A DNA stretch of 64,000 bases. Origin: Styela clava (taxonomy: Eukaryota > Chordata > Ascidiacea > Stolidobranchia > Styelidae). Positions 51,001 to 62,912 of this stretch are shown in pieces (positions within the stretch are counted from its first letter, which is position 1; each line of letters begins with the position of its first letter). A program made the position numbers and the translations under genes. The notes beneath the pieces were generated by a model. It saw only the letters and a program-made list of their open reading frames with translations. It had not been told where the DNA came from and did not search any database. The stretch lies in assembly GCF_964204865.1 (NCBI RefSeq), contig NC_135250.1, positions 10,292,001-10,356,000 of the forward strand. Direction: 5' to 3'.

Positions 51001-54000
51001 GTGAACCCCTGGAGGTTCGCGAACCCCAGGTTGAGAACCCCTGAACTAAGGTAAACAAACTGTGCATTAATATAAGAAGTAACTAGAAAATAAAAGTAAA
51101 AATTATGAAGATCTGATACAAATAGCTGAAAATAGAATTACATTTACTACTACTACAATCTGCTATACCTATATATCATTAATCTTGTACAGTTGACTAA
51201 AGGCCAGCTGGGCCTGCTATCTGATCTACATACCAATTAACCAGGATGATTATTTCACAAAGTTTGAATGCATTTTCCAGAGTGACCCAACAAAAACAAA
51301 ACACATAAACTTCTTAATTACTTCTACGACAATTGAAAAAATTTATTTACCTACTCAAACTGCTGTTTGTGTAGGATTGTATCCAAAAGTTACAGTATTC
51401 TAGGACGCTTTACACAAAAGTTCTATCTAGATTAGAATATGTTCCAATTGACCCGAGTTTTGTTTTTGGATCATCCTGCTCATTTCAACCTTATTTACTC
51501 ATGTAATAAAAGCATCATTTACCCACCTGATTGGCTGCACCATCACCATAACATGTTACACAAATCCCACCATCTTCTTTATATTTGTGAGCAAGTGCAA
51601 TACCAGCACCAAGAGGTACCTAAAACATTTTAATCAATTTGTTAGAGTTTGAATACTCTCAATTAAAGTAAAATGTCTTTTCTTACCTGTGCACCGACAA
51701 TTCCATTTCCGCCATAAAAGTTATAGTTATACATGTGCATAGATCCACCTTTTCCCTTCGCACAACCATGTCTTCTCCCTATAAAAATTATCGAAAATTA
51801 AAATAACCAGAAGTCCAGAAATGGAAATATTTAACTATAACGATAGATTTTAATCCATCAGTTCATGTATTCAGTTGCAACTCTTTTATTATTATTCACA
51901 TCACTTCCAAGTAACACCTTGAAGAATATAGAAACAGAATATATCCATACCGAATAGTTCAGCAAGGACTTGAGATACTGAGATTCCTCGAACATGCACC
52001 CAGCCATGAGCACGATAGGCTGTTATAACGTCATCGGTTGGCTTTATTGCGCTTTCAATTCCAACACAGCATGCTTCCTGGATAAATAGGGAACAAATTT
52101 TTACAGGTCAAAGGAATGAACCCACTACTACCGTATGTGAAAACAAATATGCCATCCATAGCAAGGAAATGTCTATTAGGAGGACAGCAATGGTCAAGCA
52201 ATTAAAGAATGAGAAAAGTGCTTCGATATCGCACATTGCACAGCTCGGGTCAGGTTCAAATCCCACACCAGGGTGTAAGAAATTGGGTAGGCAATGCCGA
52301 AACGAAAAAATTCAGTTCGTTCAAATAATAGAAGCTCCTTACAAATCAGTGACTGCTTGTATAAGGCCTTGTTTGGAGTGAAAGACATAAACAAGTGTCG
52401 TATAAAAAAGAACACCAATTCAGTCTAGATGCGTGAGTGATAATCACTTGAATATTTTCTGTAAGATCCACCAGAAATACCCCCGCATGATGATGAATCC
52501 ATTGTTCCTCGTAAACCACTAAACCATTGGAACTTCATTTTTAAAAGCTGTATTGGCTTTAAATTGGAAGTTTTACACACAATTCAAATTTTACTGCTCT
52601 GGTCTTACTAATTTATTAGATTAGTCTTTTTTATCTATTTCAAAGACTTGCAAAAAACTCTTTTGAATCTAAAAGTAAGTCTCTCTCTGGTGGTAAGCCA
52701 AGTTCGAGTTGAGGAGTTGACTCAAAATCCAATTCAAGTTACTGACACGAATCTGAGTACAATGAACTTCTCAGATCTACAACAATATTATATTATATGT
52801 CTTAGTGCCTGATATAATGTTTGATACCTGGCCATCATATAAATGACAGAATCCACGAATGACTTTTTGCTTATACAATTGATCAGCTTTAAGTTCCATG
52901 CGCCGTATAGTTTGCATTTGTCTGAATTAAAAAAATAGAGAGTTTAATGAAAAGAAGAAAAAAATTTGCTTATTAATTCAACAGTAATGAAAATGTTAAA
53001 ACATTATCAAAAACCAAATTCATAAAATCCTAATAAGTCTACCATACAACAAATAAGCATTGTGTGAAGTTTCAAGAGAGGCCATATTTTTGTGTGTCAC
53101 AAGAAATACGGTAGTTCAAATTAAGAAGAGGTGAGATAGGATTCAAATATTTATCCAGACGAGGGGGGAAAGTCGATAAGATGGCCTAATCACATGGCAA
53201 ACCCTGGTCTCTGGTGCAATTACCAGTCCATGACAGGTGTGGGATTAGCCAGTATTTTGTTTTCCGATGCATGAACTTAATGGTACAGGAAGCCTTTATA
53301 ATTTTTCTTTGAATACATTTATAAATGTTTTATCATTAATGTACATTTAACTCTCTACTAACTTATAATATTTCAAGGCATCATCCCTAGTGATATGTGC
53401 TTCTGTGGAAGGACCAGTCTCAAGTTTGTGTAGGTCGAATGGTTTGACTGATAAGGTTGCTTCACTTGCATAGCGGTGAGAACAGCAAAATATTCCTTGC
53501 TGGAAATATAAATATATTTCTTTTGAACCCACCAGTCATCAAATAAATTCCCTAAGCTCTGGATCGAGTTGTAAGTGCAATGGTAACCAACATAGTGTAC
53601 ACAAATTTATAAATATTTAGACCTGTTTTTACAAAAACAATTCCTATGCTGCACCTGACTTCAGACTGACTTATAGGCTACAAACAGACAATGGCTGTAT
53701 AGCAGAGATTCTCAAACTTTCTGAAGGCTTTCAGCACTTATGGCTCTTTGTTTATCATTCCAGTGGTATTTATAGTGTTAATTTAGCTGGTAGATTTTAA
53801 AGATTTTAGAGTTTTCTTGTCAAGTGAAAAGTTTTTCGCCTAGCATTGTTGCCACCCCGCAGGCACCCCGCCCTAAAGCCATAGTTGAGAGTCAAAACCA
53901 GACATCGAAATATCAAGTTAAGTCGGGAGTCTCCACAAATTCTAAAATACGAGTCCCAAACAGAATCGAACCAGTAAACTGCGTAGCTACAAATTTGATT

Positions 54001-54743
54001 AGAGTCGCTTATGTTCTTATCCACAAGTCAAGTCTAAAATTTCATTATGAACAGTACTGCAGTAAGCTGATAAATACGAGTCATATCGATATTATGAGTT
54101 ACATCTCACGTTAAACCAACATCAAATAGAAAGTCACACTAAGGTTTAATCGTGTATTGACAACATTCAATTTCGCATCATGATGGCATATTTTAAATTA
54201 TTGCTCATCAAGTAAATTTTCGATGTTTGAATACAAGTTTAATCTAGTTCTGCAGTAATTCTAGTTCTGGTAATTTGCACAGAAATTTTTTTGTTATTTT
54301 AAAGACTTGCACTAAATTATCTTCGAACCACAACTTTTTCGTTAAAATGACTCGATGTTTGCAAAAAAATGAGTGAGTAACAAAGTATATTGTGACAATG
54401 AGTATATGTTTAGTAACTATATTTTTATTTCTGTGATTTATAAACAATAAAACAGGTTATCAAATAATCTAATGTTATAAAAAATAATGATTACCGAATC
54501 GAGATGGGAAACAAATAAGGCTGTACTGCAGTAAGGTCCCAAATATACCTACAACAGTAGTCTACAGTTCGAAATTGACCTAACCAAATCTGCAAATTTA
54601 CAACTAGGCCTACAAGAAATAAGAAATGGCTACATGCAGACATGAGTCACGGAACTATGGGTTTCCTAAGTTTACACCAACGACTAACATACCTGTATCT
54701 TTCCGAGCTTTAGTAGCGCATTGTAACCTTTATGGAGAGCCAT
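48042..54743 (-). CDS. PDHA1: Pyruvate dehydrogenase E1 component subunit alpha, mitochondrial
   Basis: Eleven exons in transcription order: 54693-54743, 53363-53499, 52828-52921, 51951-52077, 51687-51778, 51527-51619, 50415-50488, 49930-50080, 49164-49231, 48728-48836, 48042-48212. All introns are GT-AG; the protein is 388 residues, the usual length. With the beta subunit, E1 uses thiamine diphosphate to decarboxylate pyruvate and acetylate E2 lipoyl groups in the mitochondrial matrix. The basic N-terminus without acidic residues is a transit peptide. [10 protein letters not shown] and TAYRAHG are family signatures. The cofactor motif runs from GDG (192-194) to NN (221-222) with exactly 26 residues between. 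Kinase sites 1 and 2 are kept: S289 in [12 protein letters not shown] and S296 in GTSYRT. Site 3 is Ala229 (MGTAVER) where human has Ser232. Introns hold two hAT MITEs and three SINE copies. Confidence 0.97.
48299..48565 (+). mobile_element. tRNA-derived SINE
   Basis: The head GGCGGTGTGGCGCATCGTGC followed about 50 bases on by a B-box-like GGATCGATTCC (48371-48381) resembles a tRNA gene. A non-tRNA body follows, ending CCCGGGATAAATATTAAAAT and CCTATCATATCC. It lies in PDHA intron 10, antisense to the gene. It is the best-preserved copy of this family in the window. Confidence 0.8.
49301..49685. mobile_element. hAT MITE in a PDHA intron
   Basis: Ends CAGTGTTTTCCAACC and (inverse) CAGTGGTTTCCAACC; both carry a nearby GGGTCGC block. 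Perfect 8-bp duplications ACATAGAC lie at 49293-49300 and 49686-49693. The element is 385 bp and non-coding. It lies between exons 9 and 8 of PDHA. Confidence 0.95.
50532..51043. mobile_element. hAT MITE in a PDHA intron
   Basis: Perfect 15-bp inverted ends CAGGGGTTCTCAACC, with perfect 8-bp duplications AACTAAGG at 50524-50531 and 51044-51051. The 512-bp element contains subterminal GTACCCCC/GAACCCC motifs and no coding sequence. It lies between exons 7 and 6 of PDHA. Confidence 0.96.
52184..52400 (+). mobile_element. tRNA-derived SINE, second type
   Basis: GCAATGGTCAAGCAATTAAA resembles an A-box region and GGTTCAAATCC (52253-52263) is a near-perfect B box, at tRNA-like spacing. The sequence after the head differs from the 48.3-kb family. 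It lies in PDHA intron 3. The 3' limit is uncertain. Confidence 0.55.
53131..53274 (-). mobile_element. SINE 3' part, same family as 48.3 kb
   Basis: Read on the minus strand it gives ACTGGCTAATCCCACACC, then ATGTGATTAGGCCATCTTAT and GGATAAATATTTGAATCCTA, matching the body and tail of the 48.3-kb copy. The tRNA head is missing. It lies in PDHA intron 2. Confidence 0.75.
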
Positions 54744-55089
54744 GTAGACAAATTTAGGAGAGTCGAAACACGAAGGACCGTAAACACAAAAACCAAAGCG
54801 ATCGCTCGGCAACCTGTCCAATAATTTTTCTTCCAGCTACCAAGTCTTCACTTTTTGGGGTGTAGGGAGTCTATAAATAACCAAATAGACTATCTGGATT
54901 CCAGATAAAAGTCATAGTCACAGTTAGTCGTTTTTCAGTATGCTTATGAATAATTGACAATTAGAATGAATAAATGCATTAGCGGATGTTATAAGATAGT
55001 AAAAATCCACTCGGGTTGCTTTATTTTTTAAGATACTGATTTCTATAGTAATTTGTTTGTTAATTATTTATTTGGTATTGAAGCTCAAT

Positions 55090-55281
55090 ATATATGTAGG
55101 AAGCATCACGTAAAAACCTGGCGGCATCTATTTTGCATGCTCATGGCTGACAAACCCACCTTTCTCATTTCTGGGATGATTAAATGTTGGGTGAAAATGA
55201 TTGTTTCATATTAGTTATGTAATTTTGCGACCATAAATTTTTAAATTGGGGTCGCTTGAAAAAAAAGGCTGTGAGTCACTG
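55090..55281. mobile_element. Truncated relic of the 49.3-kb hAT family
   Basis: The right end, (inverse) CAGTGACTCACAGCC after a run and GGGGTCGCTTGAAAAAAAAG, matches the right end of the 49301-49685 element. Internal similarity extends back to AGGAAGCAT and GGCATCTATTTT. The left end is missing and no target duplication is found. Confidence 0.6.
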
Positions 55282-56537
55282 TTACAGACAGGGAACAAGT
55301 ACAAAGTCATGCTGATCAAAATCGCGAATGTAAATGCGGATCCACGAATAGCATCTCGGAGGAAGGGATTCTGTGGAAGCGCCAAGAGCTTTGATACGGT
55401 GTCAATTGCTGGGAGTTTGGTAACGACAAGAGTGGCAGTTTTTATTTTATAGCTGGTTGGGTTCCAGTATGGGTTCATGCTTAATAAAAAAAGCACTAAT
55501 AAAGGCATTAATGTATGTTATAAGACATGACACTAGTACAAATGCTGATCAAAAATTAGGCCGAGTTTTGATTCCCCGCATACTTGTTAGGACTATAATA
55601 GGGGCTTGGTGTAGAAGTCAAGACGCCCCGAAAATTTGTTCGCATTCTCTAGCGTTCCAATATGGTGACAAATTCTGTAGAAGACAGATTAAAAACCCAT
55701 CTTGATTTATGCAATAGTTGAACCGGTATGTTAGTCGTTGAGTTGAACTGAATATTGTTTTATTGCAACGACTAGGCTTGTGGTGATAGGAAAAGTTAGC
55801 CTCCGTAAATATGTACCGCAGCGCAAAACTTGTTTAGAATTAGTCTCATTAATTAAAATCTTGAATACTTGTAGTGACATGCAAGAGCGTAGCCAGTGCC
55901 CATTTTTTTGTTATGAAGGGAGAATTTGAACTAGCGGTGGTATTGTGTCTGCGATATCACTTCTCCATCGTTCATTGATATACTCAATTTGTTTATATCA
56001 ACTCTTTTGTGGCGCCCCTATCCTTATGCTATATACAATCCTAGATATTTGGTCATCAGATGTCAGCATCAACTCTGAGATACAGTATTTGTTTAATTTA
56101 ATCGAATTTGTATAACCCGAACAATCTGCACCACAAAACAATAAACACACAAAAAAAATCTGAGAAAACGTGAATTGGTATATAAAAACTCTTTCATCGT
56201 AATAAGAAAAGGACACGAATTTCATTTCTAATGGTGGAAAACCAAGCAAAAAAGTGCCAATCGGTAAACAGATCCAACCGAATACACCTAAATCATGACA
56301 CAAAGGAAACAAGTTTCTAATTCGAGCGCTGGAATTCGTCTTCACATCTCTTCGCTCTGCTCGATGTAATCAGTAAAACAAATTACCTCTTAATTCCCTT
56401 TTTAAAACTTTTCATATTCAATTGAATATTCATATTGAATAGATAGTTATTCAATTTTTGATTGAGCATGAAAGAAATTTCGTGAGGCCCCCTTAAAGTG
56501 ACGTTTTAATTACTCTCTAAATTCTAAAATATATCGC

Positions 56538-56584
56538 GACGTCATAATAGGCCTTCCACTGACATGTGAATGTATTATGACGCC
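56538..56584. repeat. Short inverted repeat
   Basis: GACGTCATAATA at the left is matched by TATTATGACGCC at the right, 11 of 12 bases inverted, around a 23-base centre. The left arm contains a TGACGTCA-like half site. Confidence 0.6.
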
Positions 56585-57213
56585 ACAAGTAAATTTTAAA
56601 ATTGCTTGAAATACGGAAGTTCAGGTACATGCACGATACGCTAGAGCTAGGTAATCACCTGAGTATATTGGATAATAATTTGGATGTAAAAACAATTCAA
56701 GAAAATCAAGGCTAGGGATAAAAGGTCATGAAACCAAAAAACCCGACATCATGTTATACGTTTCTAGTCGCGTGGATGGGGGGCATGGCCCAATTACTGG
56801 TAAATAAAACATTACCGAGAAATAAAACGAGAATATCGGTCAGGGACCGAAGACTTATCGATCGAAAGTTAAGGGATCCCCGTAAACAGCGCTCTTACTC
56901 CATAGTGACACCTTGTAACCCATCACTAATTAATTAATACCTCGCTTCAATAGGCTTCTGGTACGACATATGATGAATGAATGCAAATGCAAAATCTGTA
57001 GCCGATTCGATCTCGTATTCGTGAGATATCGCGTGCTTCTAACAGACAGACAGACAAATACCTAACAACATACTTACCGATTAAAATCGATAAGTAATAA
57101 TCATTCCATTTTTTCAAATATTTGAGTATTTGATATAAACAGCAATCTGGATATGGTTACAATTTATACCAATTCTTCGATTATAAGAATAAAAACTTTT
57201 AATTAATTTAAAT

Positions 57214-57950
57214 CGGAAGTCGGCAAACTGCGGCCCGCGAGCTAATTTGTTGCGGCCCTTGAACGACCCGATTCAATACATAAAACAAAAATTAATCCTA
57301 AATTTATTATTGTCTCTACATCGATTTATGTGGTAACAAGTGCTGCTGTACGGTGCTTGTTTTGTAATAAGTAGAATCATTTGTATGTCGTTCGAGTTAA
57401 TTTTGATTTTCAATATTTAACAATGTCTGGGAAACGGAGGGTAGTTCGCGACGAGGATTGAACATTCCAAAGTACTTGGACGGAAAAATATTTTTCTTTC
57501 TTGCGCATTCCAAAATCAGTTTGCTCGATATGCCCAGTCAGCATCGAAATTATTAAGGGATTCAATGTTAAACTCGTTACGAAACGTGTCATCGAAAATT
57601 CGACCCCGAGACCCGTGACTGCGCCACAGTTCATCTGTGCGACAGTGCAAAAGTGCACGTTCGGAAGCAAATATTGCTGTGAGCAAGCAGCCTTATCTAA
57701 AATGCATTGCTCTTAGAATAAATTTCGTACTCGTGAGTAAATAAAAACAATGTATTGTTGAATAATATATTGAAAAAGGTCACATACACATCTCATTGTG
57801 ACAGGCTTTTAACGCAGCAATAGAACGTGCGAATGCGCCATAATTTGAAGTTTAATATGGCGATTGTTCGAAAGCGGAAATATTGCGGCCCGCGCGCTAC
57901 CGAAAATGTGTATATTTGGCCCGCAAGTACATAAAGTTTGCCGACCTCTG
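57214..57950 (+). mobile_element. hAT transposon relic, CAGGGGTCGGCAAAC family
   Basis: Ends CGGAAGTCGGCAAACT and (inverse) CAGAGGTCGGCAAACT flank 737 bp, with perfect 8-bp duplications ATTTAAAT at 57206-57213 and 57951-57958. GCGGCCCGCGAGC and GCGGCCCGCGCGC lie near the ends. The termini match those of the MITE at 26.8 kb, so this coding copy may belong to the parent family. Confidence 0.92.
57423..57620 (+). pseudogene. hAT transposase N-terminus remnant (GTF2IRD2/ZBED-like)
   Basis: The frame begins MSGKRRVVRDED, then a stop, then FQSTWTEKYFFF and VCSICPVSIEIIKGFNVKL, which follows the BED-finger start of GTF2IRD2- and FAM200-type hAT transposases (F-x-x-x-W-T-x-x-YFF, C-x-x-C). The finger histidines and the catalytic domain are absent. 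Confidence 0.75.
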
Positions 57951-60664
57951 ATTTAAATATTTTTTTTTCGCTAGGGAAAAGATTTTCAAATCTAAACAAA
58001 TTCAATTATTTGACCTATTTAAATTTTGTTACCTTTTCAAACGTAAAATATTCATTCAGCGTGTTGAGAAAGTCAAATTTTGCGATCACTCTGTGTATTT
58101 AAATAACAACTACTCCAGAAAACTATTGGAACTTTTTTAACCTTTACAGAATTTGATATTTTTTAATGCACATATGACAAATGATGAGATTAAAATGAAA
58201 ATCCTTACACTGTTTTATTATACATGCTACTAATCAAATGACTGTGACATATATATGTGTATTTATAAACGATATCTACCTTTTATACTGCGTCAAGTAT
58301 GGTCAACAGGCAACGTCTGTTCATAAATATGCGCGTTATAATTGAAGATTATTTTCGCATATGGCGATAGTCGCTTTAGTTGCATAATTTATTGGCCATG
58401 TAATTGTCAATTAAAGCGAGCTCCTTCAGGGACTTCTGGTAAAATGAATTAAACAAAGAAATGATAAGAAGAATCGCATGCATTTAATTATAATTTCCTT
58501 TAAAATATGAATTGAAATTGATGAATTTCGACCCTTAATTGTGTCAATTTCGGTTATGAATAATTTCTGGACGGTTGTCGATTAATTCCATCTTATATTT
58601 GACAACAATCGATTTCAATTTCCACGGCACTTAAGAGACTATCTGGAAGGAATAATAATTCTCGCCTTATGAAAAATTGAATTGATATATCAAAATAAGC
58701 TCAGGAATAATTTGAAAACACTTTATGACAACTCCGAAAAGGGAAACACATTTAAGGTATAGCTATAACTACATAATGACAATGAAATCAAAACTGTCAA
58801 AGTTTGTGACGATTCCTAGATAGCGAAACCAAATTGCATATATATACATTTAAATTAATTTCGCTTTCTCAATGTTATGGTGTCCCAGTTTCTTCTACTG
58901 AACTGTTGTACTACGTGTATGTGATTTTCAAGTATCCTTATTTTATTCTCCACTTTGTCATCATGTTTTTATTGTAAAGTTCAGCGTATTGTATGGACAC
59001 TTTTTTGAAAATAAATTTATCTAACTTCTTTTTTTACTGTTGTACATTGGCAGTATTCCCACACTTCGTATTTCATATTATTGTGCTGGTCTAACATAAT
59101 AAAAGCACGTTTATTAGATTGATCTTAAAATTTAAAGTTAAAATTGACCACCTTGGAAATTATTATACCTCGAGTAATTCCGATTTATCCATGAACCATA
59201 TTCAAAAAGATGAAAAATGATTTAAATAATGTCGATCGCACTAAAGTGTAATTTAACTCAATCCAAAGGCTTAAAAATCACTTTGTACGAAGGGGTACTT
59301 ACAATCATCTACAAATCCCCCGACATATTCCGTTTAGTTACACGGATTGGGCATAACCCCTAATTTAGTACTGAATCTGAGCGTTCCCACAATCGAATTA
59401 TTTTTTGACAATAACCCGCGACAAGGTATACACGCAACGTTGTCATGTTTTTTCAAAAATCTTTTTATGAAAAATATAACATTTTTGGATCCCCGGAAAT
59501 TACCAAAATATTAAATTATGGGTTTCAATATTTTAAATCCATGGGAAACATGATTCTTTCCCCCACGTTACACGATATCTTAGTAAGTAACAATTTGTAA
59601 AAGATTACTCTACATATAATAATGTTTTTTTGTGTAATAATAAATTCGTGAAGTTTGTTATGTTTTCCTTATTTTCATTTATTGTCTTCCGTCACTTTGA
59701 TTATTTTTTCAATGTTTTGTTTTTTAATCCTGAATGCACTACTAACTTCATAAAAATATTCGTAAACAAAGAATTATTTAGTCAGTTGTAAGTGATGTCA
59801 AATTCAAACCGAAACCACAATGAAAAATTGACAATTAGAATTTTGTTTACAAAATTATGTTGCTTTAAATTAAATTAATAGTAATTAAAACGATATTCCT
59901 ATTTAAATACACGACTGTGTTGATCATGTTCAACAATTTTCTTTTCACTACCACGAAGGGTTACGAGCTAGAGCACAATCCGTTTAAAAACAGCAACCCC
60001 CATTCAAAGGAAAAAGAGTAGGTGGGTGTTACACTCTGACAAACATTAATTGTGAAGTAATTCGAAAACGGTGTATTATGTTTTTTTTTTCATAGTCTAT
60101 TTGAAAGTTTCGTGAAATGAAGTAATTGTATCTTTATTTTAGTATTTGGAATCCATGTAAATATAACGCGATGTTGCTGTCGTAAAAATAAAAATAAATT
60201 TTTAAACGATTCATGTTTTCTCGCACTCGAAAACATAAACATATCTGAAGTCTTCTTCTTAAGCCGCCTATTATTTTGCTTTAATTTACACATTTATAAT
60301 GAAAGATAATGCGTTAAATTAATAAGTATAAGTTAAACGTCTTGAGTACTTCGCTGGCAAACATTTACCCAAATTATAAACTCTCCCAGTTTACTGTTTC
60401 CTTCCTCATAAAAATTTTATTCGACTTCTGTTTTCGTTTATAATAAAGAATATTTTTCCAATATACAACAACTGGATTAATATTGAGTGTAAAACTTGTC
60501 TTGATTAGCAATTATAATAATATTATTTATTTATGCATATATCGATAATAAATTCAGGACGCGTGGAAATAAGATTTAAAAATCAAAGTGCGGCGGCGAC
60601 AAAATACCGGATTAAGTAAATATAACAAGTCGATATCTCTTTTTACGCATCGGTTGTCGATACT

Positions 60665-60672
60665 TATATAAG
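60665..60672 (+). promoter_or_regulatory. TATA box of the UNCX-type gene
   Basis: TATATAAG lies 96 bases upstream of the ATG at 60768, which leaves room for a short leader of about 70 bases. The match to the consensus is good and the position is right. Confidence 0.55.
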
Positions 60673-60767
60673 AAGATAGATCTTAGCAAGTTATCGCTTT
60701 CACACGCAATCCTAGTTGGAATACAGCTGAGTTGAGATTTTTTTATAAAAAGTAGTTATAAATCAGT

Positions 60768-62832
60768 ATGTCCCGTAAATTGTCAGTCGGATCGATTGAA
60801 AATTGCAAAAGTGATTTTGGAGAAACAACAAAAGTGGAAAATGAAGTTCGACACCATGCTAGTTTTTATATAGATGAAATATTAAACAACCGAGAAAAAT
60901 CAACCCCGTTACGGCAAACTATATCACCGCCTATGCTTCCTGTTTTTCTACCTCAAGCTCTACCAGTAAATCCTAATTCGAAGGTAAGCAAAATATTTGG
61001 TATTAATTTTAATCCTAGATTCTTTAGCTATATAGAACTACATCATCTAGAAATTCAATTTACCTCGTATCATTCAAGCAATTTTTACTTCTCACGTCTA
61101 GATAAAAAGTACTGAAAGGCCCATGACACAAGCAGAAGTACTCATAGAAAACAATCAATTTATCCTAAAACGAACAATATTTAAAAAAATAATTTGGTAA
61201 TTTATGTCATAACCTATATCATAGAATATTGTGTTTGAACTTTTTTGTGAACTGAGCTAATAAAAAGATCTTTTATATTTTAGTTGAATGAACTGTTCAA
61301 CGGATTCAGAAACAATACAATGATGAAAGTATTGCCAATTGTATCTCAGAGTTCGCAAGGTAAGAACTTTTATTGAAAGTTGTCTGTGAATATTTTGAAA
61401 TTTTATTTCACTTATTGTTTAACGTTTTATTGAAATTGATTTTAAATTTTGTAGAACACCAAGAGAGTTTCTGGAACCAAAGTAAGAGACGTAGAATCAG
61501 AACTAATTTTAATAGTTGGCAACTCGAAGAATTAGAAAAATCATTCAAAACGTCTCATTATCCGGATATTTATGTCAGAGAAGCAATTGCTCATCGTCTT
61601 GATTTGATGGAATCTCGTGTACAGGTATAATATTCACTTACTTGTAACGAGATTTTTTTTTTAATAAACTGGCACAAAAAACATTATGAAGTTGAATGCG
61701 TTTAGCTAATACCATTTTGTACAGTTAAAACAATGGAATGAGTATTTCTATTTACATTTATTTTGAGAATTGTAAGTACAGCAAAAAAGGTAACAATTTA
61801 TTTTGATTGCCAGGTGTGGTTTCAAAACAGACGGGCTAAGTGGCGAAAAAGTGAAAACACGAAGAAGGGGCCCGGGAGGCCTCCTCACAATGCAAAACCA
61901 ACGACTTGCTCAGGTTTGTACTTGATTTAATTTTCTATACAATTTGCCGAATATTTTAATAACGACGTGCTAATTGAGAACTTGAGAATTTGATAGCAAA
62001 TAAAAGTAATAGCCGTGTAGCCTATGTAAGAATCCTATCTTTAATCAATTTGAGATCTGATTTCAGTAGTCGGCGAAACATCAATTTTGTTTTGTCCCAA
62101 TAATAACATAAAAATACACTTTAAAACGACTGGCATGCCACTCCAAGGTTAGCAAAATATTTATATACAGTATTTCAAAGTACAGCCCGTCTATATTTTC
62201 TTGTATTTGGTCCTTATTATTAATTACTAATTATACTAAACGTTACAAGAAAGCCAAACCGATCTTAAAAGCTGGACGGTAATTATTTTTTTCCTGCGAC
62301 GTGGTGCAGCACGGTTTCTAATATAACGGGAAAATAATTGAATCTCTCACATATCACAGGAGAACCCATGGACCCACTGGAAATTGAAAAGCGTGAAAAG
62401 GCACGACTAGAGAAACGGCGGAATCGGAAACATACAGGGAAATCTGTAGATGATACACTGAAAATCCAAGATGTACAGTCACATACAGCAGCAGAGCAAG
62501 CCAAAAACATACCATCGTTTCCTCTGACAAACTTGCAACCGTTTTTCAACAGGCAGGTAGCCCCGAATTTTGGCTCCACTACGCCTGTGTTCCCGGACGT
62601 TGGGGCATTTTCTCTCTTACTCAAAGCAATAGGAGAGAACAGACCGCAACATTTAAACACAGCTAACAATGTTGCTGAGTTTCATAAACAAGCGAGCGTT
62701 CTTTCCAGTGTTTTTTTAACGTGGAAAAAATATTGCGATTCGCTTCCCAAAAACAACACTTTTCCGAACTTTTTAAATCTTGCCAAGTTAAATTCGAACA
62801 CATTCGCTGGGCCAATAAATGATACCTCATGA
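60768..62832 (+). CDS. UNCX: Homeobox transcription factor of the UNCX/Unc-4 family
   Basis: Exons 60768-60983, 61284-61359, 61455-61624, 61814-61913 and 62360-62832 encode 344 residues with consistent phases. The homeodomain is at 109-168: [27 protein letters not shown], then [11 protein letters not shown] with Gln at homeodomain position 50 and the invariant Asn51 (N159). The intron between positions 46 and 47 is common in paired-like classes. Directly after comes the Unc-4 signature [11 protein letters not shown] and TTCSGEPMDP, followed by a basic region. An eh1-like repressor motif, FYIDEIL, lies at 33-39. Unc-4 proteins act in the nucleus as repressors, usually with Groucho, in motor neuron identity and in vertebrate somite polarity. 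The protein is shorter than vertebrate UNCX and lacks its long C-terminal low-complexity part. One gene copy is seen here. Confidence 0.96.
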
Positions 62833-62906
62833 ACTTTTTATGCGCAGTATTTATTATGATGTTCCCAACTGTTTTTATATTGTCAATGTGCCGGTAACTT
62901 GTGAGT

Positions 62907-62912
62907 AATAAA
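62907..62912 (+). promoter_or_regulatory. Poly(A) signal of the UNCX-type gene
   Basis: AATAAA lies 75 bases after the stop codon, implying a very short 3' untranslated region. Confidence 0.55.

Larger units (their letters stand above)
54744..60664. other. Intergenic between PDHA and UNCX
   Basis: The two genes are divergent, so both promoters lie in this 5.9-kb interval. Transposon relics occupy parts of 55.1-55.3 and 57.2-57.95 kb. From 58.2 to 60.6 kb the sequence is AT-rich with many TAATTA/TTAATT cores, possible homeodomain sites, but the base composition alone predicts these. No gene is supported. Confidence 0.5.

Noticed and set aside
53703-53728. hAT-like left terminus CAGAGATTCTCAAACTTTCT in a PDHA intron
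   Set aside because: I could not find a matching right end or an 8-bp duplication; the right end at 55281 belongs to another family and its flank differs.
55215-55508. 97-codon minus-strand open frame
   Set aside because: It overlaps the truncated hAT relic and an equally open plus-strand frame, with no domain or splice structure.
55998-56345. 115-codon minus-strand frame as a gene
   Set aside because: It starts at GTG, has no acceptor or donor in a useful place and drifts into low-complexity sequence. Only the short AMP-ligase-like block is kept as a weak finding.
62283-62669. 128-codon minus-strand frame
   Set aside because: It is antisense to the last exon of the UNCX-type gene, which has strong family evidence on the plus strand.
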